From CAZILN01 sp964540005 (GTDB lineage: Bacteria; Bacteroidota; Bacteroidia; Bacteroidales; SM23-62), in contig CAZILN010000406.1 in NCBI GenBank assembly GCA_964540005.1, positions 1 through 9,982 on the forward strand: 9,982 nucleotides of DNA, read 5' to 3'. A program made the translations under genes and the position numbers. Position 1 is the first letter of the stretch; each line of letters opens with the position of its first letter. This document shows positions 6,381-9,982 of this stretch, one piece after another. A model generated the notes under the pieces. It saw only the letters and a list, made by a program, of their open reading frames with translations, was not told the origin of the DNA and ran no database searches.

Positions 6381-8639
6381 ATGGCAAAAAAAACCTCCAC
6401 ATACCTTATTATCGCCAAGGGACTCGTTCAGGGAGTTGGATTCAGGCCTTTTATATACCGCAGCGCTGTGGAGCATGGATTGCAGGGCCGGGTTCTGAAT
6501 ACCAGCGAAAATGTTCAGATACGGGTAAATGCAAGCCCGGAGAAATTAGCATCATTCCTTACCTTCATCAGGGAACAATCTCCGCCGGCCTCCGAGATAC
6601 AATCGCTTGAATATAAGGAGCTTGAATTTGAGAAGTTCACTGATTTCCGGATCTCAGGCAGTGAAGACACATCCGGCGGGATCACCCTTGTGAGTCCGGA
6701 TATAGCCGTATGCAAAGACTGCCTTCGGGATATGAAGGAACAGTCCCACCGCATTGATTATCCTTTCCTGAACTGTACCAACTGCGGACCGAGGTTCACC
6801 ATCATAAAGGAACTCCCCTATGACCGGGAACATACCACCATGAAGGAGTTTGAGTTGTGCGCTCGCTGCAGGGAGGAATACCATGATATAAACGACAGGA
6901 GGTTTCATGCCCAGCCCGTGGCCTGCAACAACTGCGGTCCGCAATATGAACTGTCCGGGCTGGGACAGAAACTTGACGGGATATCCCTGATCCTGGAGGT
7001 AACTGCCGGGATGATTGATGCCGGCAACATACTGGCAATAAAAGGGATGGGTGGATTTCACCTGGCATGTGACGCTATGGACCATCAGGCGGTTGCGCGT
7101 TTGCGTTCCGGCAAAGAAAGGGAGACAAAACCATTCGCCGTCATGTTCCGGGATATGGAATCACTGCGTAAGTATGCACTGGTATCATGGGAAGAAGAAA
7201 AAATGCTCGGCTCATGGCAGCGGCCCATCCTGATACTGAAGGCCGCAAAAGCACTTGCACCGGATGTAAGCATGGGATTCAATACGGTGGGCGCCATGCT
7301 TCCCTACATGCCTTTCCATTATCTACTCTTTGAAAGACTCAGGACCCCGGCCATTGTTTTAACCAGTGGTAATATTTCTGATGAGCCCATCATTATCTCC
7401 AATGAAGAAGCTCACCGCAGGCTGGGACCCGTTTCGGATGCCCTGCTCAGCTATAACAGGCAGATACACAACCGCACGGATGACTCAGTGGCCTTTCTGA
7501 CTGGCTCTGAAATGAGGATGATACGGCGTTCCAGGGGTTTCGCACCCCATCCTGTGCTTGTGGATATGGATGTGAATAATATATTTGCCTCAGGGGCCGA
7601 ACTGGTTAATTGTTTTTGTGTGGGAAAACAGGATATGGCCATTCTCAGCCAGCATATCGGTGATCTGAAGAATTTTGAGACCTACACATTCTACAGGGAA
7701 AGTGTGGAGCGTTTTATGAACCTGTTCAGGGTCTCACCTGAACTGGCGGTACATGATATGCATCCGGACTACCTGTCGACAAAATTTGCTGCCCAGTTGA
7801 ATATTGAGAACATGGCTGTTCAGCATCATCATGCCCATATCGTATCTGCCATGGCAGAGCATGGAATAAGTGAAAGGGTAATAGGAGTCAGTTTTGACGG
7901 GACGGGCTTCGGGCCGGACGGGCACATCTGGGGAGGGGAATTCCTCATCTGCGACCTGGCTTCATTCGAAAGATATTCTCATTTTGCCTACATGCCCATG
8001 CCGGGCGGGGATATGGTCACCAGTGAGCCCTGGCGCATGGCGGTTTCCTACCTCTATTCCGTTTTTGGCCCTGAACTGTATGGTCTTAATCTGCCATTTC
8101 TGAAGGTAATCCCCGAGAAGCATATAAGGCTCATCACCGGTATGATAGATAAGGGAGTGAATTCCCCCCTCAGCTCAGGTTGCGGGAGACTTTTTGATGC
8201 CGTTTCCGCCCTCCTTGACATCTGTACCCATTCGGGATTTCATGCGGAGGCACCCATGCGTCTTGAAAATGCCGCTGCAAATGATGAGGCAGGAAGGTAT
8301 GAATATCTTATCGGGAAAGATATCAGCTTTGAACCCATGTTCAGGCAAATAGTCAGTGAAATTTCAGGAGGAAAGGATGCTGCAGCCATCTCAGCCAGGT
8401 TCCATAATACCCTTACCCTTCTTATTGAAGAGGTGCTTTCAAAGATCCGAAAGGAAACGGGACTGACTACTGTGGTGTTGTCAGGCGGATCATTTCAGAA
8501 CCGTTATCTGCTGGAGGCGACTTTAAGAACGCTGACAGATAAAGGATTCCGCGTTTTCTCAAACTCAAGGATCCCGGCTAACGACGGGGGAATAGCCCTG
8601 GGACAACTTGTTATCGGAGCAGCCAGGCGAAGCTGTTAG
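6381..8639 (+). CDS. hypF: HypF, carbamoyltransferase for [NiFe]-hydrogenase maturation
   Basis: This full-length HypF (752 residues) makes the cyanide ligands of the NiFe active site. It transfers carbamoyl from carbamoyl phosphate, with ATP, to the C-terminal Cys of HypE. Domains in order: acylphosphatase-like (about 8-95; GLVQGVGFRPF with the catalytic Arg at 22 and Asn at 40); zinc-finger-like region with four CxxC pairs (C111/C114, C132/C135, C160/C163, C182/C185); YrdC-like domain (about 200-390; KGMGGFHLAC and GKERETKPFAVMF); and the Kae1-like C-terminal domain with HHHAH (482-486), SFDGTGFGPDG (504-514), SGGSFQNRYL and NDGGIALGQ. All key motifs are intact. It lies directly downstream of rex, an arrangement that would put HypF supply under the same control as rex. 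It serves the hydrogenase whose small-subunit gene opens at the left end of the window. hypC, hypD and hypE are not in the window. Confidence 0.97.
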   Translation: MAKKTSTYLIIAKGLVQGVGFRPFIYRSAVEHGLQGRVLNTSENVQIRVNASPEKLASFLTFIREQSPPASEIQSLEYKELEFEKFTDFRISGSEDTSGGITLVSPDIAVCKDCLRDMKEQSHRIDYPFLNCTNCGPRFTIIKELPYDREHTTMKEFELCARCREEYHDINDRRFHAQPVACNNCGPQYELSGLGQKLDGISLILEVTAGMIDAGNILAIKGMGGFHLACDAMDHQAVARLRSGKERETKPFAVMFRDMESLRKYALVSWEEEKMLGSWQRPILILKAAKALAPDVSMGFNTVGAMLPYMPFHYLLFERLRTPAIVLTSGNISDEPIIISNEEAHRRLGPVSDALLSYNRQIHNRTDDSVAFLTGSEMRMIRRSRGFAPHPVLVDMDVNNIFASGAELVNCFCVGKQDMAILSQHIGDLKNFETYTFYRESVERFMNLFRVSPELAVHDMHPDYLSTKFAAQLNIENMAVQHHHAHIVSAMAEHGISERVIGVSFDGTGFGPDGHIWGGEFLICDLASFERYSHFAYMPMPGGDMVTSEPWRMAVSYLYSVFGPELYGLNLPFLKVIPEKHIRLITGMIDKGVNSPLSSGCGRLFDAVSALLDICTHSGFHAEAPMRLENAAANDEAGRYEYLIGKDISFEPMFRQIVSEISGGKDAAAISARFHNTLTLLIEEVLSKIRKETGLTTVVLSGGSFQNRYLLEATLRTLTDKGFRVFSNSRIPANDGGIALGQLVIGAARRSC

Positions 8640-8647
8640 GCAGGAAC

Positions 8648-8693
8648 CTGCGAACCTTGAACTTGCGAATCTGCGAATCTGGAATCTGCGAAT
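8648..8693. repeat. Degenerate 7-8 bp tandem repeat between hypF and the CBS gene
   Basis: Six consecutive units fill the gap between two convergent stop codons: CTGCGAAC, CTTGAAC, TTGCGAAT, CTGCGAAT, CTGGAAT, CTGCGAAT. Units are 8 or 7 bp and the core TGCGAA occurs four times. The last unit ends one base before the CBS gene stop codon (8694-8696). A small palindrome-like GCAGG-AA-CCTGC (8640-8651) overlaps the first unit. It could be a spacer microsatellite; a terminator role is not evident because no T-tract follows. Confidence 0.7.
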
Positions 8694-9143
8694 TTATTGA
8701 TGGCCGTACCCGCTGCTGGTAATGTATTTTTCCAGGTCCTTGATGGTCACGTTCTGTTCATGAATGATCTGGTTCACTATGTCCCCGATAGAGACGATCC
8801 CCACTATTTTGTTGTGGTCCAGGACCGGCAGGTGTCTTACTTTCTTTTCTGTCATGATGGCCATACACTCCAGTGACGACATGCTTGGGCTAACGGTATA
8901 CAGCTCGGTAGACATGATCTCTGATACTTTCGTTTCCCTTGAAGTGATTCCATGAAGTACCAGTTTACGGGCATAGTCTCTTTCCGAGAACATGCCGATC
9001 ATTTTTCCTTCATTGTCAATCACGGGTAATGCCCCGATATCCTTCTCAGCCATCATTTGCAGGGCTTCATAAACAACCTGGTCCGGGCCCACATAGTGAA
9101 AATCGGATCCCTTCTCTTTAATAATTTGATTTACAGTGGTCAT
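8694..9143 (-). CDS. Two-CBS-domain protein
   Basis: This 149-residue soluble protein is made almost entirely of a CBS pair (Bateman module). CBS1 spans about 8-65 (ALQMMAEKDIGALPVID, then GKMIGMFSERDYARKL). CBS2 spans about 72-126 (KVSEIMSTELYTVSP, KKVRHLPVLDHNKIVGIVSIGDIVNQII). There is no attached enzyme or DNA-binding domain. Such modules usually bind adenine nucleotides and relay energy state; ligand and partner cannot be read from sequence. It is encoded on its own, convergent with hypF and divergent from hypA. The ATG at 9141-9143 gives a natural N-terminus. Its leader is A/T-rich, with a weak inverted repeat (AGTTA/TAACT, 9157-9174) just upstream of the start. Function with respect to hydrogenase is unknown; its position between hyp genes may be accidental. 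Confidence 0.9.
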   Translation of the reverse strand: MTTVNQIIKEKGSDFHYVGPDQVVYEALQMMAEKDIGALPVIDNEGKMIGMFSERDYARKLVLHGITSRETKVSEIMSTELYTVSPSMSSLECMAIMTEKKVRHLPVLDHNKIVGIVSIGDIVNQIIHEQNVTIKDLEKYITSSGYGHQ

Positions 9144-9351
9144 ATCGACAGGTTTTAGTTAGTATTTTTTAACTTCTCTGAGAGCATTATGTTATGTAAA
9201 TATAGTGATCTTTTAGCAGGTAAATAAACAATCATATCTATTTGCCGGCACTATTTTCCTGAGCAAAATAATAAAAAGTCTGGATGTGTCATTATTACTT
9301 TATTCTGAAAGGATGACTACCTTTGCAGATTGGAAATAAATGCCGCAATAA
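9144..9351. other. Divergent intergenic region between the CBS gene and hypA
   Basis: This 208-bp A/T-rich region has no credible gene. The right end holds the hypA promoter (9318-9325). The left end is the leader of the CBS gene; on the minus strand a weak TATATTTA (9204 to 9197) resembles a -7 element but lacks the final G and a well-spaced -33. No Rex-type dyad was found here. Confidence 0.6.
9318..9325 (+). promoter_or_regulatory. Bacteroidetes -7 promoter element for hypA
   Basis: TACCTTTG is an exact match to the Bacteroidetes -7 consensus TAnnTTTG, and the next bases (CA) also fit commonly seen promoters. It ends 26 bp before the hypA start codon, leaving a short leader. A clear -33 TTG at the normal spacing is not present (only T-rich sequence around 9291-9303). 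This is the best single taxonomic clue in the window. Confidence 0.75.
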
Positions 9352-9693
9352 GTGCACGAGTTTTCTATAGCAATGAATATAGTGGACCTTTCCGTGGAAT
9401 ATGCGCAGAGGGACAATGCCTGTGAGGTAAAAGAGGTAGAAGTGGAAGTAGGGGAGTTATCGGGGATCGTGGTCGAAGCGCTCGAATTTGCACTGGAATC
9501 GGCAGTTAAAAATACACTGCTTGAAAATGCCCTGATCAGGATCCTGAGTGTGCCGGGGAAAGCAAAATGCAACCAATGCCATCATGAATATCCGGCCGGC
9601 GAATTGTACACCGCATGCCCTCAGTGCGGATCGGGCTTTCCTGAAATTATCCAGGGTAAAGAGCTCAGGCTTAAATCGCTGAGTGTTGACTAG
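9352..9693 (+). CDS. hypA: HypA, nickel-delivery chaperone for [NiFe]-hydrogenase
   Basis: HypA (113 residues, normal length) hands nickel, with HypB, to the hydrogenase large subunit. The start is GTG at 9352-9354. It is well supported because it gives the invariant N-terminus MHEFSIA, whose His2 (with Glu3) binds nickel. The zinc site is present as two CxxC pairs: C73/C76 (CNQC) and C89/C92 (CPQC). The acidic VEVGELSGI and EALEFALES segments are typical of the family. A good Bacteroidetes promoter (TACCTTTG) lies just upstream, so it is probably transcribed on its own or starts a unit. Its last 23 bp overlap the 3' end of hypB on the other strand, an unusual layout because hypA and hypB are commonly adjacent in the same direction. 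Confidence 0.95.
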   Translation: MHEFSIAMNIVDLSVEYAQRDNACEVKEVEVEVGELSGIVVEALEFALESAVKNTLLENALIRILSVPGKAKCNQCHHEYPAGELYTACPQCGSGFPEIIQGKELRLKSLSVD

Positions 9694-9982
9694 TTATCCA
9701 GTCATACCACTGGTCCATCCCTTCGCCCGTACGAACCGATAATTCGATGATCTCGAGTCCGGGATTCACCTGGCTCGCATAATCCTTTGCCTTGCCGATA
9801 TCAAAATCGAGATAGGGGAGAAGATCAGTTTTATTAATAATACAGAGATCCGATGACTGGAACATATAAGGGTATTTCAGCGGTTTATCCTCTCCCTCTG
9901 TTACGCTCATGATCACCACTCTTTTTGATTCTCCCAGGTCGAAAAGGGCCGGACATACCAGGTTGCCGACGTTTTCTATCAT
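9671..9982 (-). CDS. hypB: HypB, GTPase for nickel insertion (3' part only, runs off the right edge)
   Basis: This is the C-terminal 103 residues of HypB, the SIMIBI-class GTPase that works with HypA in nickel delivery. Visible motifs are IENVGNLVCPA (the family signature with a metal-binding Cys), the guanine-specificity motif NKTD in DLCIINKTDLLPY, and SVRTGEGMDQWYDWI near the end, matching the usual S(A/V)(K/R)TGEG. The Walker A P-loop and N-terminal region must lie beyond position 9982. The Met at the window edge sits inside the GTPase domain and is not the true start. The stop (TAA, complement of 9671-9673) lies inside the hypA coding sequence, so the two genes overlap tail to tail by 23 bp, leaving no room for separate terminators. 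Confidence 0.95.
   Translation of the reverse strand: MIENVGNLVCPALFDLGESKRVVIMSVTEGEDKPLKYPYMFQSSDLCIINKTDLLPYLDFDIGKAKDYASQVNPGLEIIELSVRTGEGMDQWYDWITSQHSAI

Noticed and set aside
8648..8693. CRISPR-like array
   Set aside because: Units are only 7-8 bp, directly adjacent and without spacers.
9157..9174. AGTTA-N8-TAACT as a Rex or other operator upstream of the CBS gene
   Set aside because: Arms are only 5 bp in an A/T-rich stretch and do not match the Rex consensus.

Overview
The window looks like a Bacteroidota (Bacteroidetes) chromosome. A near-textbook Bacteroidetes -7 promoter element (TACCTTTG) lies just upstream of hypA, and most start codons lack a Shine-Dalgarno sequence, having A/T-rich leaders instead. 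The gene content points to an anaerobe that handles hydrogen. The exact lineage cannot be fixed by reading alone.

Left half (about 1-5435, all minus strand, transcribed right to left). This is one tight operon: hdrA-like 1 (3621-5435), a QmoC-like HdrC/membrane-cytochrome fusion (2471-3628), hdrA-like 2 (722-2458), mvhD (276-701), and the start of an MvhG-type [NiFe]-hydrogenase small subunit gene that runs off the left edge (1-259). The large hydrogenase subunit probably follows outside the window. The set resembles a Qmo complex with QmoB split into HdrA and MvhD, joined to a group 3c (Mvh-type) hydrogenase. No HdrB (CCG-domain) gene is present here. The two HdrA paralogues have complementary cofactor domains. 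HdrA-1 keeps the inserted ferredoxin domain and the central Cys motif. HdrA-2 keeps the N-terminal Cys motifs and carries the C-terminal 2x[4Fe-4S] domain. The inferred enzyme is a membrane-attached H2:quinone oxidoreductase that may bifurcate or confurcate electrons at flavin with ferredoxin.

Centre (5436-5737). A 302-bp divergent regulatory region contains an almost perfect Rex operator (TTGTTA-N6-TCACAA at 5532-5549), embedded in a longer dyad and placed over a plausible promoter for the hdr/mvh operon.

Right half. The redox sensor gene rex (5738-6370) and hypF (6381-8639) form a plus-strand pair. A convergent two-CBS-domain gene (8694-9143, minus) follows after a short intergenic tandem repeat. 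hypA (9352-9693, plus, GTG start) then meets the 3' end of hypB (9671-9982, minus, cut by the window edge) in a 23-bp convergent overlap.

Together: Rex would sense NADH/NAD+ and control the hydrogenase-Hdr operon. HypF (CN ligand synthesis) and HypA/HypB (nickel delivery) would mature the [NiFe] site of that hydrogenase. The whole window therefore reads as one hydrogen-metabolism and redox-balancing island.
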